Source: GYS-P2D sp964414425
GTDB lineage: Bacteria; Bacteroidota; Bacteroidia; Chitinophagales; Saprospiraceae
Length of the DNA stretch: 54,241 bases
Reading direction: 5' to 3'
Assembly: GCA_964414425.1 (NCBI GenBank)
Contig: CAYPWL010000026.1
Span: 1-54,241 of the forward strand
This document shows positions 41,945 through 50,552 of this stretch, one piece after another; position 1 is the stretch's first letter; each line of letters begins with the position of its first letter. The notes under the pieces are model-generated. The model ran no database searches. It was not told where the DNA came from and saw only the letters and a program-made list of their open reading frames with translations. The position numbers and the translations under genes were made by a program.

Positions 41945-43774
41945 ATGGGATACTTAACCCTTAAGAACATACTTTTAGTATATATACTGATGAGTCCCCT
42001 TCATGCTATCTGGTCGCAGGTAGATAGCACTTATCTTAATCAATTGAAGGCCATCAACGATAGAATAGAAAAGGGACTTACTAATAATGACATACACATC
42101 AGAGCCAAGGCATACTATGACAGGGCCAAGCTAAATTTTGATACGCCGCTGCGCAATCAAGATATAATAGGCGACCTGATCGAGAGCGCCACGCTCTATA
42201 AGTTCTTAGAAGACGACGATGGATACCATAGTGCAAGATTAGCCCTGGCAGAATTCTATATACTGAAGGAAATCTATCTCGATGACGCCTTCAAACTATC
42301 ATCAGAGGCCTTTAGATATTTTAATGATAAGAATAATAGCCTGCGTCAACTTATTGCTACCAAGCAACTGGGACAAGTCTATCAGAAAAAACAAGACTAC
42401 GAAAAGGCGATACCCTATGCAGAACAAGCTCTTGCCACCAGTATCAACATCCAAGATCGCCATCAAGAATTAGACATAAGACTACTCATCATTGAATTAT
42501 TTGGCAAGCTCGGGAAAGTGGAGAATGTCGTAGAACAAGGCCTATATACCATAAAGCTTGAAGAAAAATATAATGCCAAAAGAGTATCTCCACAGGTATA
42601 TCACACTATGGCAAGCTATCTCTACAAAGATGGTCAAGACAGTAAGGCGCTCACTTACGCTCAGCTATCTGAATCCCTCATGGATAGTGACGACCTAATG
42701 GCTATAGATATTTATGATCTCCTTGCCTCACTATATAGCCAGCAGGCGAACTATGAGCAGGCTTATCTGTCCGCTGAACGAGCTAATAACCTGAGGCAAA
42801 ATCAATACAATCAAGAAAAATATGCCCTATCCAATCAATTAGCGGTTAAATATCAGACTCTTGAGAGAGATCGAGAGATACGCGAACTGGAACAGGATTA
42901 TGAGTCCAGCGAGACAAGATTATTTAAGCGGACGAGGTTGTTTTTTGTTCTGGGATCGATGTTACTGCTACTTACAGGTATAGCGGTATACCTATATCGT
43001 CTACAGAAACAAAAACTGGCCGCTAAGAATCTCATCACGCAACAACAAAAGGAAATTAACGAACAAAGAATCAACGAGCTCGAAAATTCACTCAAAATAA
43101 AAAATCTACAGGCCATGGTTAAAGGTCAAGAGGCTGAGCGTACTCGTATAGCTATCGACTTGCACGACAGTCTTGGCGGGATGCTCTCAACACTGAAATT
43201 ACAATATGACAGCCTCCAAGTAGATAATAATGAACTGAGTAAAAGCCCTGAATATCACAAAATCATGAAACTCATTGATGTAGCGTGCAAAGATGTACGA
43301 GACATATCTCGTAATCTTAAACCAAATGCTCTCGAAAAATTAGGCTTAAGTGCAGCGCTGGGAGACCTAATTAATAGATACAATACTCGAGGCTCCCTTG
43401 AGATTAGCCTTCATACTAATGAGATTGATGGGATGCTCGAGGACAACGCTAAGCTACATGTCTATCGCATTATACAGGAATTGCTTAATAATGCTCTTAA
43501 GCATGCTCAGGCGACTGAGATTTATGTGCAGATCAACAAAACCGATGATCACATCATGCTCATGGTGGAGGACAATGGTATAGGATTTATCGAGAGCGAG
43601 GTAATTAAGGGCCTAGGATTAGGAAATCTACAGTCACGTGTAAATCTCTTGCGAGGCGAGATAAGCTTTGACTCTGTACCTAAGAAAGGGACCTCTGTTA
43701 TAGTCCATATCCCAGCGTCGACGGGAGATAAGGCCGTTATAAATCAAACTGAGTCTGATCATCATAATGCCTAA
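41945..43774 (+). CDS. TPR-containing sensor histidine kinase (HisKA_3 type)
   Basis: From ATG 41945 the product is 609 residues: a signal or first helix (LKNILLVYILMSPLHAIWS), a periplasmic TPR region (about 30-310; DKNNSLRQLIATKQLGQVYQKKQDYEKAIPYAEQAL), a membrane helix (about 328-350), a coiled coil, and a HisKA_3 dimerisation domain with the phospho-histidine near residue 405 (IAIDLHDSLGGMLS). An HATPase domain follows (about 500-600; ELLNNALKHA, DNGIGF, GLGLGNLQSRV). An upstream ATG at 41816 would overlap the regulator gene and add 43 unlikely residues. It pairs with the divergent response regulator 99 bases away. The signal sensed is unknown. Confidence 0.93.
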   Translation: MGYLTLKNILLVYILMSPLHAIWSQVDSTYLNQLKAINDRIEKGLTNNDIHIRAKAYYDRAKLNFDTPLRNQDIIGDLIESATLYKFLEDDDGYHSARLALAEFYILKEIYLDDAFKLSSEAFRYFNDKNNSLRQLIATKQLGQVYQKKQDYEKAIPYAEQALATSINIQDRHQELDIRLLIIELFGKLGKVENVVEQGLYTIKLEEKYNAKRVSPQVYHTMASYLYKDGQDSKALTYAQLSESLMDSDDLMAIDIYDLLASLYSQQANYEQAYLSAERANNLRQNQYNQEKYALSNQLAVKYQTLERDREIRELEQDYESSETRLFKRTRLFFVLGSMLLLLTGIAVYLYRLQKQKLAAKNLITQQQKEINEQRINELENSLKIKNLQAMVKGQEAERTRIAIDLHDSLGGMLSTLKLQYDSLQVDNNELSKSPEYHKIMKLIDVACKDVRDISRNLKPNALEKLGLSAALGDLINRYNTRGSLEISLHTNEIDGMLEDNAKLHVYRIIQELLNNALKHAQATEIYVQINKTDDHIMLMVEDNGIGFIESEVIKGLGLGNLQSRVNLLRGEISFDSVPKKGTSVIVHIPASTGDKAVINQTESDHHNA

Positions 43775-43799
43775 ATAGAATTAAATCTGGAGTAAGGGC

Positions 43800-44066
43800 T
43801 CAGTCGAGCATGATAGCCTCTTTGGCTTTGACCCCTTTTTCTGTTTTTTCAATTTTGAACTCTACGCCTTTACCCTTTCTTGCTTTGCCAGTAAGTTCTG
43901 AGACGTGGAGAAATATTTTGCTCTCTACACCATCTGCCTCAACGAAGCCATATCCTTTACGGTAATTGAAGTGTATGATTTTCCCAGTCATTTTACCGGA
44001 AGGAGATGATGTTGACCCATTTTTTGCGCCACCAAACATTCCTTTAATTGTATCTAAAAAACCCAT
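43800..44066 (-). CDS. cold-shock domain protein
   Basis: The 88-residue protein has a Gly/Ser-rich head (about 1-25; MFGGAKNGSTSSPSG) followed by a cold-shock fold: MTGKIIHFNYRKGYGFVEADGVESKIFLHVSEL. The RNP1-like GYGFVEA is kept, while RNP2 is changed to KIFLHVS. It should bind single-stranded RNA or DNA as a chaperone. It starts two bases after the stop of the 83-residue unknown gene and is third in a run headed by rpsU, which suggests a translation-linked role. Confidence 0.88.
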   Translation of the reverse strand: MGFLDTIKGMFGGAKNGSTSSPSGKMTGKIIHFNYRKGYGFVEADGVESKIFLHVSELTGKARKGKGVEFKIEKTEKGVKAKEAIMLD

Positions 44067-44068
44067 AA

Positions 44069-44320
44069 CTATGCGCTGTATGCTGCGATCTTCTCCTGCT
44101 CAAATAGAGCAGTTACATCGTCTTCGATAAATTTTTTACCATTCCATTTGCCAAGCCATTTGCAATTGTCTCGCTGTGTACGCAAGTACATGTTATAAGC
44201 TTCAAGAGCTTTTCTCAACGTTACTCTTTTAATACAAATGTTGTTATTGAAACCTTTCTTGATTTCAAAGTAGTACACTCCTTCGCCGTATTCGAAGCGT
44301 TTCGTACTTCTTCTTGCCAT
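44069..44320 (-). CDS. conserved-looking hypothetical protein between rpsU and a cold-shock gene
   Basis: The 83-residue basic protein begins MARRSTKRFEYGEGVYYFEI and has a strand-helix pattern with YGEGVYYFEIKKG, then RVTLRKALEAYNMYL and a WLGKWNGKKF segment. No family is recognised. It lies 25 bases after rpsU and two bases before the cold-shock gene, all on the minus strand. Its size, charge and neighbours hint at RNA or ribosome association, but that is inference. Confidence 0.7.
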   Translation of the reverse strand: MARRSTKRFEYGEGVYYFEIKKGFNNNICIKRVTLRKALEAYNMYLRTQRDNCKWLGKWNGKKFIEDDVTALFEQEKIAAYSA

Positions 44321-44345
44321 GAGGTAAAATTTTTAGAGTGAGTAA

Positions 44346-44534
44346 TTAGGCGTCAGCGAACTTCTCCTGACGGTATCTAGCATTGATAATTTCGTTTCTG
44401 CGAGCTACAGACTTCTTAGTGTAATGCTTACGATTTCTGATTTGTTTGATGATACCGACATTTCTGTGCTTTCTCTTATATCTCTTGAGAGCTCTGTCGA
44501 TTGTTTCTTCTTCTTTTACGTTGATAATGATCAA
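44346..44534 (-). CDS. rpsU: 30S ribosomal protein S21
   Basis: The 62-residue product reads (M)IIINVKEEETIDRALKRYKRKHRNVG and ends NARYRQEKFADA, a full S21. The start is TTG at 44532-44534. The frame is open further left to an ATG at 44582, but that would add 16 hydrophobic/aromatic residues foreign to S21. S21 joins the small subunit near the anti-Shine-Dalgarno region. In Bacteroidota, where Shine-Dalgarno use is low, it is thought to help shield that region. A TTG start may keep expression low. Confidence 0.93.
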   Translation of the reverse strand: MIIINVKEEETIDRALKRYKRKHRNVGIIKQIRNRKHYTKKSVARRNEIINARYRQEKFADA

Positions 44535-44691
44535 AGTATAAAATTTTAATGTCTGTGATAGTTTTCTAAAAAATTCGCTCAAGAAATCTAAATTCTTGAA
44601 ATTGGCTGCAAATATACGATTATTGAGAATATGCTGCTCAAAATAAATCCGTTCGTTGCTTGGGCCTTTTAAGAAAGACCCATATATCAGC

Positions 44692-45081
44692 TTAGCTACG
44701 AGTCAGTGCAGCGATACAAGTTTGTGTCGTGCCTAATGCGGTCACCTCTATATCAAGATCTATGATATCGCCATTCAATACCATATCAAGAGATAAACTG
44801 ATCTCAGTTCCAAGAAAATCTAACACCTGAACCACATTAGCAGCGCAACCATCAACGTCAATCTCGTCTTCTTCGCCATTTGACTCTATACGTATGGTAT
44901 TCTCATCGACAGCCGTGATTCCTAAAACAAGATCTAAAGTTGTCCCCGCACAAGAAGTTTCAGTGCTCCATGTTCCTTCCCATGCTTCTGGTTGACACTC
45001 ATCATCGCCACCGCAAGACGACAGCAAGAATGCAGAAATCACAAATAGTATAAGCAGGGAGATATAATTAAAAGGTTTCAT
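44692..45081 (-). CDS. small lipoprotein
   Basis: The 129-residue product from ATG 45081 has a lipoprotein signal (ISLLILFVISAFLLSSCGGDDECQPEAWEGTWS), an acidic linker and a single all-strand domain with four further cysteines. EAWEGTWSTETSC suggests the lipocalin-like small domain frequent in Bacteroidota lipoproteins. An ATG at 45129 lies in the tRNA-Val 3' fragment and would put 16 polar residues before the signal, so it is rejected. Function is unknown. Confidence 0.8.
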   Translation of the reverse strand: MKPFNYISLLILFVISAFLLSSCGGDDECQPEAWEGTWSTETSCAGTTLDLVLGITAVDENTIRIESNGEEDEIDVDGCAANVVQVLDFLGTEISLSLDMVLNGDIIDLDIEVTALGTTQTCIAALTRS

Positions 45082-45094
45082 AGTATGCTTTATG

Positions 45095-45123
45095 AAGTGG
45101 GTTATACTGGACTCGAACCAGTG
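45095..45123 (-). repeat. 29-bp copy of the tRNA-Val 3' end
   Basis: Bases 45095-45123 match 45227-45255 with one mismatch (T for C at 45103). The repeat covers the T arm, the acceptor 3' strand and the three bases beyond the gene. The 103 bases between the two copies have no matching 5' tRNA half. The copy could be a remnant of a second tRNA gene or an att-like scar of an element that integrated at the tRNA 3' end. Confidence 0.75.
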
Positions 45124-45229
45124 GGTCAATCATCATTGACGAACCGGTGCCAAGCAATGGGCGGGTTCGCGGCAGAATTCACCCATATCAATGATCCCTG
45201 TGATCACCACACAGAATTTTTAAATCAAG

Positions 45230-45304
45230 TGGGTCATACTGGACTCGAACCAGTGACCTCTGCCCTGTCAAGGCAGCGCTCTAAACCAACTGAGCTAATG
45301 ACCC
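45230..45304 (-). tRNA. tRNA-Val (anticodon GAC)
   Basis: On the minus strand the cloverleaf is complete: acceptor GGGTCAT with ATGACCC, D arm TAGCTCAGTTGG, anticodon stem CTGCC / GGCAG around TTGACAG (anticodon GAC), and T arm with GGTTCGAGTCC. CCA is not encoded. A 29-bp copy of its 3' end lies 132 bases downstream. Confidence 0.97.
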
Positions 45305-45392
45305 ATAATTACTACAAATATGCTAAAATTATGAGTTGTTGATACTGCTGTACAATTGAATTATAATATGATTAATAGTCTTAGCTTGTGAT

Positions 45393-46073
45393 ATGACATT
45401 CGCAGATCGAGTCATTGATTATACCTTAAGCCTTACCCCCGACTGGAAGCTCCCAAAAGGCATTGACATATTGTATCCATATAGTGATGACGAGTGCAAG
45501 ACGATCTTCACGACCTTTTATAAACGGTATTGCGATGACAACCACAAGCGTATCATACTGCTTGGGATCAACCCAGGGCGGTTTGGATCAGGAATTACAG
45601 GTGTACCTTTTACTGATCCCAGTACAATAGAAAAGCTTACTGGAGTCAAGAATAGTTATACAAAAAAGGCCGAGCTATCTTCTCAATTTATCATGTCCAT
45701 GATCAATGCCATGGGAGGAGCTGAGTCGTTTTTTCAACACTACTTTATCGGATCTGTATGCCCACTTGGTTTCATGAGAGATAATAAGAATTGTAATTAT
45801 TATGATGATCCCAAGCTATATCAGGCCCTAAAGCCCATTATCGTAGATGCAATAAACAAGCAAATTGAATTTGGAGTAAGAACAGATATTGCTTTCTCGA
45901 TAGGTCAGGGCGAAAATTTCAAAATACTGAAGGAGTTAAATGATGATCATCAGTTCTTTGATCGAATTGAACCCCTCCCTCATCCAAGATGGGTTATGCA
46001 ATACAGAAAGAAAGATCTTACAAGCCATATTGACACCTATGTAACTAAGTTGTCAGAACACCTTACAGTGTAA
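45393..46073 (+). CDS. SMUG2-like uracil-DNA glycosylase family protein (DUF4918)
   Basis: The 226-residue protein has IILLGINPGRFGSGITGVPFTDP, the active-site loop of the DUF4918/SMUG2 branch of the uracil-DNA glycosylase superfamily, and PLPHPRWVMQYR, which carries the second conserved histidine. FIGSVCPLGF lies between. Such enzymes remove damaged or deaminated bases in base-excision repair; the preferred lesion here is unknown. It is divergent from tRNA-Val and stands alone. Confidence 0.88.
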   Translation: MTFADRVIDYTLSLTPDWKLPKGIDILYPYSDDECKTIFTTFYKRYCDDNHKRIILLGINPGRFGSGITGVPFTDPSTIEKLTGVKNSYTKKAELSSQFIMSMINAMGGAESFFQHYFIGSVCPLGFMRDNKNCNYYDDPKLYQALKPIIVDAINKQIEFGVRTDIAFSIGQGENFKILKELNDDHQFFDRIEPLPHPRWVMQYRKKDLTSHIDTYVTKLSEHLTV

Positions 46074-46148
46074 GCTTTTGCCAAAAAAAAGAATATTTGC
46101 ACCCATGCAACTTAAGCTAATATCAATCCGTCTCTAAAATAAAACAGC

Positions 46149-46847
46149 ATGCAAACCTTCTTTCTTGTAGCCTTATCCATATTCTTTACCCTCCCAACAA
46201 CGACTGCTGGTGATAGAGTCACACGATCGCTTGATACATTTACTGGTGTCGACATATCTCATGGGACAGAAGCGGTCCTCATAGAATCTGACGAAAATAA
46301 AATAGACATCGAAGCATCAAATGTGGATCTAAAAAAAATCAAAACCACGGTTAATGACGGAGTACTCACAGTTAGCGTCAATACAGAGTGGTGGCGTCTG
46401 AATTGGAGCAGTAATCGCAAGATTAAGGTGAAAATTTATCATACTAAGAAAATAAATAGCGTGGAGGGCTCTGGTGGTGCCAGGATAAGTACAGATCACA
46501 GTCTATCAGCTGAACAACTTACAATCGATGGAACAGCAGGAACAACAATAAATCTAAGCATCGACTCAGAAGCCACGAAGATTGATGTGTCGGGTGGAGC
46601 AATAGTCACTCTGAACGGCACATCCAACATGATAGAAGTTGATGCCAGCGGAGGAGCAATAGTAACAGGTATAGAGCTCATCACTCAAGATGCAACAATA
46701 GATGCTGGAGGAGGAGCAATAGTAAAAGTTACAGCCCAAAAGTCAATAGTAGTAGAGGCGAGTGGTGGAGCGCAAGTGAGATATGGAGGCACCCCTGCGG
46801 ATACCGATATAGCCAAGCGTGGTGGTGCGTCAGTGAGCAAGATGTAA
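46149..46847 (+). CDS. secreted GIN domain (DUF2807) protein
   Basis: The 232-residue product has a signal peptide (MQTFFLVALSIFFTLPTTTAG) and a head-GIN domain that forms a beta-helix. FTGVDISHGTEAVLIESDENKIDIEAS opens the domain. Repeated turns are SGGAIVTLNG, SGGAIVTGIE, GGGAIVKVTA and SGGAQVRYGG. The domain probably acts as a cell-surface or periplasmic adhesin-like scaffold, but its function is unproven. A terminator follows. Confidence 0.88.
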   Translation: MQTFFLVALSIFFTLPTTTAGDRVTRSLDTFTGVDISHGTEAVLIESDENKIDIEASNVDLKKIKTTVNDGVLTVSVNTEWWRLNWSSNRKIKVKIYHTKKINSVEGSGGARISTDHSLSAEQLTIDGTAGTTINLSIDSEATKIDVSGGAIVTLNGTSNMIEVDASGGAIVTGIELITQDATIDAGGGAIVKVTAQKSIVVEASGGAQVRYGGTPADTDIAKRGGASVSKM

Positions 46848-46851
46848 TTAG

Positions 46852-46892
46852 AAGGGGCAGCAAATCATAACTGATTTACTGCCCTTTTTACT
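46852..46892 (+). terminator. terminator of the GIN-domain gene
   Basis: The stem AAGGGGCAG...CTGCCCTTT, extended by AAATCA/TGATTT across the loop, is followed by T-rich sequence. It lies just after the stop at 46847 and may also serve the convergent fabG gene. Confidence 0.75.
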
Positions 46893-46912
46893 TTTTTCCT
46901 CTAAATGAAATC

Positions 46913-47656
46913 TTAGACGTTGAGTCCTCCACAGATACTGAGAACCTGACCAGTAATGTAAGTCGAACCATCACCTCCAAGGAATAAACAAGCCTCTGCC
47001 ACATCATCTACAGAGCCAAATGATCCTAAAGGAATATTGGAGCTATAATTATTTTTCACCTCGTCTGACAGCTCGGCTGTCATCTCCGTCTCTATAAATC
47101 CTGGTGTAATCGCATTACAACGGATACCTCTTGAACCCACTTCTTTGGCGATGGACTTGGTAAATCCAATTACACCCGCTTTTGAAGCTGCATAGTTTGC
47201 TTGGCCTGCATTGCCAAATACTCCTACAACTGAGCTCATGTTTATTATTGACCCAGATCTCTGCTTAAGCATCGTGCGCAGGGCTGACTTAGTCAGATTA
47301 AAGACGGATTTGAGATTTACGTTTATCACATCATCCCACTGCTCCTCGGTCATCCTTAGCATCAGATTATCCTTGGTTATACCCGCATTATTTATCAATA
47401 TATCAATCCTACCAAAAGCATCTGTCGCGGCTTTAATGAGCTCCTGAGCATCCTCCATCTTACTGGCATCAGATCTTACAGCAATGATATCCTTACCTCC
47501 TAAGTCCTTAATAATCTGATTCGCTTTCTCTTCTGACGAGCGATACGAAAAGACAACTTGGGCACCTTCCTTCTTAAATCTCTCGACGATACCCTTCCCA
47601 ATTCCTCTTGTTCCTCCAGTAATTATTGCCACTTTTCCTGTTAAACCTCCTTGCAT
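46913..47656 (-). CDS. fabG: 3-oxoacyl-[acyl-carrier-protein] reductase
   Basis: The 247-residue short-chain dehydrogenase reduces 3-oxoacyl-ACP with NADPH in fatty acid synthesis. It has IITGGTRGIGKG, INNAGITKDNLMLRM, the catalytic serine in INMSSVVGVFGNAGQANYAASKAG with Tyr and Lys, and the C-terminal YITGQVLSICGG. Its stretch VNLKSVFNLTKSALRTMLKQR also fits FabG well. It is divergent from the acyl-CoA oxidase, 50 bases apart. Confidence 0.94.
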   Translation of the reverse strand: MQGGLTGKVAIITGGTRGIGKGIVERFKKEGAQVVFSYRSSEEKANQIIKDLGGKDIIAVRSDASKMEDAQELIKAATDAFGRIDILINNAGITKDNLMLRMTEEQWDDVINVNLKSVFNLTKSALRTMLKQRSGSIINMSSVVGVFGNAGQANYAASKAGVIGFTKSIAKEVGSRGIRCNAITPGFIETEMTAELSDEVKNNYSSNIPLGSFGSVDDVAEACLFLGGDGSTYITGQVLSICGGLNV

Positions 47657-47706
47657 GAAAATCTATTTTCTCTATTTACAGTTGTACTACTAAGAAAAAG
47701 CAAGAT

Positions 47707-50025
47707 ATGAGTTCTGCCGTAAAATCAAGTCATTTCTCTCCAGGGGTCCTAAGTATGTTACCTCTATTTTATGTAGGTTGGTCAGATAGTGTACTGAGTC
47801 CTTCTGAAATAAAACTTATACATAAGACTATCGATAGCATAGAGTTCCTAAGTGATGAGGATAAAGAATACCTCATAGCTCATACAGATCCTAAAATGCC
47901 TCCTTCAGAGCAGGTATTTAAGAGTTGGCTCCAGGCCATCCGTGCTCAAGCGAACCAAATAGAACATGGTCAAAAATGTGATTTAGTGAGTTTAGGAATG
48001 GCGATTGCGACAAGCAGCGGCATGCTCAAAAATGATTCTGGACAAGCAGAAAAAACTAAAGCTGCCTTAACTCAAGTGAGTAAAGAGCTAGGTATAGATA
48101 ATCCCTGTAGCGAGCACATACTTATCGAGCAGATCTCAGAAGATAATGATCTACACGATAGCACTATCCAGTCTATTGTAACTGGTTTATCTGAGGTGCT
48201 TGATGCTCCCTATGCAGACCTAAGAAATAGGATGAGAATCTTGTTAAGTGATCCTCTCTTTAATCAGGATGCCGAGCCCGACAAAGATGTATATCGACTT
48301 AAGGTGCTCAAGCAAGTTAAAGCCCTGGGACAACAAGGAGTAAGTGCCTATTCATTTCCCAAGAGATATGGAGGAGGTGAGCGTAGAGGAGATCACATAG
48401 TAGTCTTTGAAATGTTGGCATACGGAGACTTAAGTCTCATGGTGAAGTTCGGCGTGCAGTTTGGACTCTTCGGTGGAGCTGTTTATTCACTTGGCACAGA
48501 ATTGCATCATAAGAAATATGTCGAAGCGATGCACAGAGCAGAACTCTTGGGATGCTTCGCTATGACCGAAACTGGACATGGCTCTAATGTGCGCGAACTA
48601 ATAACCACTGCCACGTATGATCACGCTACTAAGGAAATCGTAGTCAACTCACCAAGCTTTGACGCTGGCAAAGAATATATAGGAAATGCCCTGCACTCTG
48701 AGATGGCTGCTGTATTCGCACAATTAATAGTGGACGGGGTCAATCATGGCGTTCATTGTGTACTTGTACCGCTACGTGAAAAAGGCCAACTACTCAATGG
48801 TATCAAGGTAGAAGATTGCGGTTACAAGATAGGACTCAATGGTGTAGATAATGGTAGAATATGGTTTGATAATGTGCGAGTCCCAGTTGAAAACTTGTTG
48901 AATAAATACGGCTCGATCGATGATGATGGGCAGTACTCCAGTCCTATAAAAAATGATGGAAAACGTTTTTTCACTATGCTGGGAGCCTTGGTGACGGGTA
49001 GAATAAGCGTGGGCGCTGCAGCGAACAACTGTGCTAAAAAATCACTTACAATTGCTACAAAATATGCCCTACACCGTAGACAGTTTGCAGGAAAACCTGG
49101 TCAGAAGGAGACCATAATCATGGATTATCCTACTCATCAGGATCGTCTAATACCGGCTATAGCTAAGACATATGCTTATCATTTTGCACTTAGAGACTTG
49201 ACCGAAATGTACACGGTCTCAGACGATGTTGACACTCGGAAGATCGAAACACTGGCAGCTGGACTCAAATCTAAAGCTTCATGGCATGCCACTGAGACAA
49301 TTCAGATGTGTAGAGAAGCCTGTGGGGGCAAAGGATATCTGTCTGAAAACCAGATTGGTCAGATTAAAGCTGATAGCGACATCTTTACAACTTTTGAAGG
49401 GGATAACACCGTGCTCATGCAGTTAGTCGCTAAAGGTTTATTGACTGAGTTCAAGCAAAACTTCCATGATGAGGGCTTCAGAGCAGTGATATCATTTCTA
49501 TTGCGTAAAGCCAAACATAAAATCAAGGAAATCAATGTGATCGACAAGAACAATGTCGATCAGAAGCATTTAATGTCTATAGACTTCATATCGGATGCAT
49601 TTGCCTATCGATATGATAAGATACTGATCAACCTGAGCGAGCGAATGCGTAAATACCTCGGCAGGAAAATAGAACCATATCAAGCATTCCTCAAGACACA
49701 GATTCATATGACTGAACTGGCAGATGCCTATATCGATATGGTCTGCTTAAACTCTATGGTGACCGCCATGGGCAAATGTAAAAATGAGAAGACCCAAAAG
49801 ATGCTCAAGCAGATCATACAGGTCTATGGGGTAAATGTCATACTGGATCTGAATGGCTGGTATCTCGAAGCAGAGTATATCAGTAGCAATCAGTCTAAAG
49901 CACTACGGAGAGTGAAGAATAAATTATTGCAACAAACTCGCCCATTTGTAGGGGAGCTCGTTGACGCTTTTGGTATTCCACAAGATTTATTGAGAGCACC
50001 AATAGCTGCTCAAGAATTTTCTTAA
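47707..50025 (+). CDS. acyl-CoA oxidase family protein
   Basis: The 772-residue protein is longer than the usual 380-residue acyl-CoA dehydrogenase. The N-terminal ~170 residues are a helical extension; the dehydrogenase core follows (GCFAMTETGHGSNVRELITTATYD, and about residue 565 TTFEGDNTVLMQLVAKGLL with the catalytic glutamate), then a C-terminal ACOX domain (about 590-770). The core layout is that of peroxisomal acyl-CoA oxidases. It would oxidise acyl-CoA, passing electrons to oxygen if a true oxidase, or to another acceptor. The C-terminus lacks a peroxisomal meaning here. Confidence 0.9.
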   Translation: MSSAVKSSHFSPGVLSMLPLFYVGWSDSVLSPSEIKLIHKTIDSIEFLSDEDKEYLIAHTDPKMPPSEQVFKSWLQAIRAQANQIEHGQKCDLVSLGMAIATSSGMLKNDSGQAEKTKAALTQVSKELGIDNPCSEHILIEQISEDNDLHDSTIQSIVTGLSEVLDAPYADLRNRMRILLSDPLFNQDAEPDKDVYRLKVLKQVKALGQQGVSAYSFPKRYGGGERRGDHIVVFEMLAYGDLSLMVKFGVQFGLFGGAVYSLGTELHHKKYVEAMHRAELLGCFAMTETGHGSNVRELITTATYDHATKEIVVNSPSFDAGKEYIGNALHSEMAAVFAQLIVDGVNHGVHCVLVPLREKGQLLNGIKVEDCGYKIGLNGVDNGRIWFDNVRVPVENLLNKYGSIDDDGQYSSPIKNDGKRFFTMLGALVTGRISVGAAANNCAKKSLTIATKYALHRRQFAGKPGQKETIIMDYPTHQDRLIPAIAKTYAYHFALRDLTEMYTVSDDVDTRKIETLAAGLKSKASWHATETIQMCREACGGKGYLSENQIGQIKADSDIFTTFEGDNTVLMQLVAKGLLTEFKQNFHDEGFRAVISFLLRKAKHKIKEINVIDKNNVDQKHLMSIDFISDAFAYRYDKILINLSERMRKYLGRKIEPYQAFLKTQIHMTELADAYIDMVCLNSMVTAMGKCKNEKTQKMLKQIIQVYGVNVILDLNGWYLEAEYISSNQSKALRRVKNKLLQQTRPFVGELVDAFGIPQDLLRAPIAAQEFS

Positions 50026-50026
50026 T

Positions 50027-50533
50027 CTAATTGGGATCAATCTCTAAATAGTTGCCCCATACCCAGCCAATAGTGCCTGCATAATTTATCCGGCACCATC
50101 GGCCCTTGGATCCGTCGATATAGGTTTCTTGCAGGTCATACTCAAGCACAGTGACACTTGAGCGTGTTGGGATTTTTAAGATGACTTGACTTTTTAGATT
50201 GGGCTCAGATCTCATATTAAGAGTTGTATTGTCTACCGCAACAGTTGCTGTAGTATGTCCGAAGCGCTCCTTGTAGTCATTTACAACCCCGGTGAGGCTA
50301 TCCCGCTCCGACTTGAGCAGCGTGACTAATCGCTGCAGCTCTGCCTTAGACATCAACTTGATATCACCGTCTAATTCTCCAGTAGAAGTACGGCTAAAGA
50401 AACCACTGATGACCTGTCCCGGACTTTGCTTTTTGAGCAATGCTGTAAGCATAATCGCACTGATAATAGCGAATACCACGAAACTTACCCAAGTCCAAAT
50501 TTTTCTTGTATTTGTACTACGCCGATTTCTCAT
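50027..50533 (-). CDS. membrane-anchored SH3b-domain protein
   Basis: The 168-residue protein has a basic N-terminus, one membrane helix (about 14-33, VSFVVFAIISAIMLTALL), a coiled-coil (MSKAELQRLVTLLKSERDSLTGVVND) and a bacterial SH3 domain (about 95-168; TTLNMRSEPNLKSQVILKIPTRSSVTVLEYD, RWCRINYAGTIGWVWGNYL). SH3b domains often contact peptidoglycan. The function is unknown. Its stop faces that of the acyl-CoA oxidase gene across one base. Confidence 0.85.
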   Translation of the reverse strand: MRNRRSTNTRKIWTWVSFVVFAIISAIMLTALLKKQSPGQVISGFFSRTSTGELDGDIKLMSKAELQRLVTLLKSERDSLTGVVNDYKERFGHTTATVAVDNTTLNMRSEPNLKSQVILKIPTRSSVTVLEYDLQETYIDGSKGRWCRINYAGTIGWVWGNYLEIDPN

Positions 50534-50552
50534 ACGAACTAAGCTGCTAAAA

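Noticed and set aside
44535..44582. ATG-started N-terminal extension of S21
   Set aside because: The extra 16 residues do not resemble S21, whose conserved start coincides with the TTG at 44534.
45085..45342. Plus-strand frame over the tRNA-Val region
   Set aside because: The repeated GYTGLEPV / GHTGLEPV peptide is just the reverse complement of the tRNA 3' end copied twice; it is not a gene.
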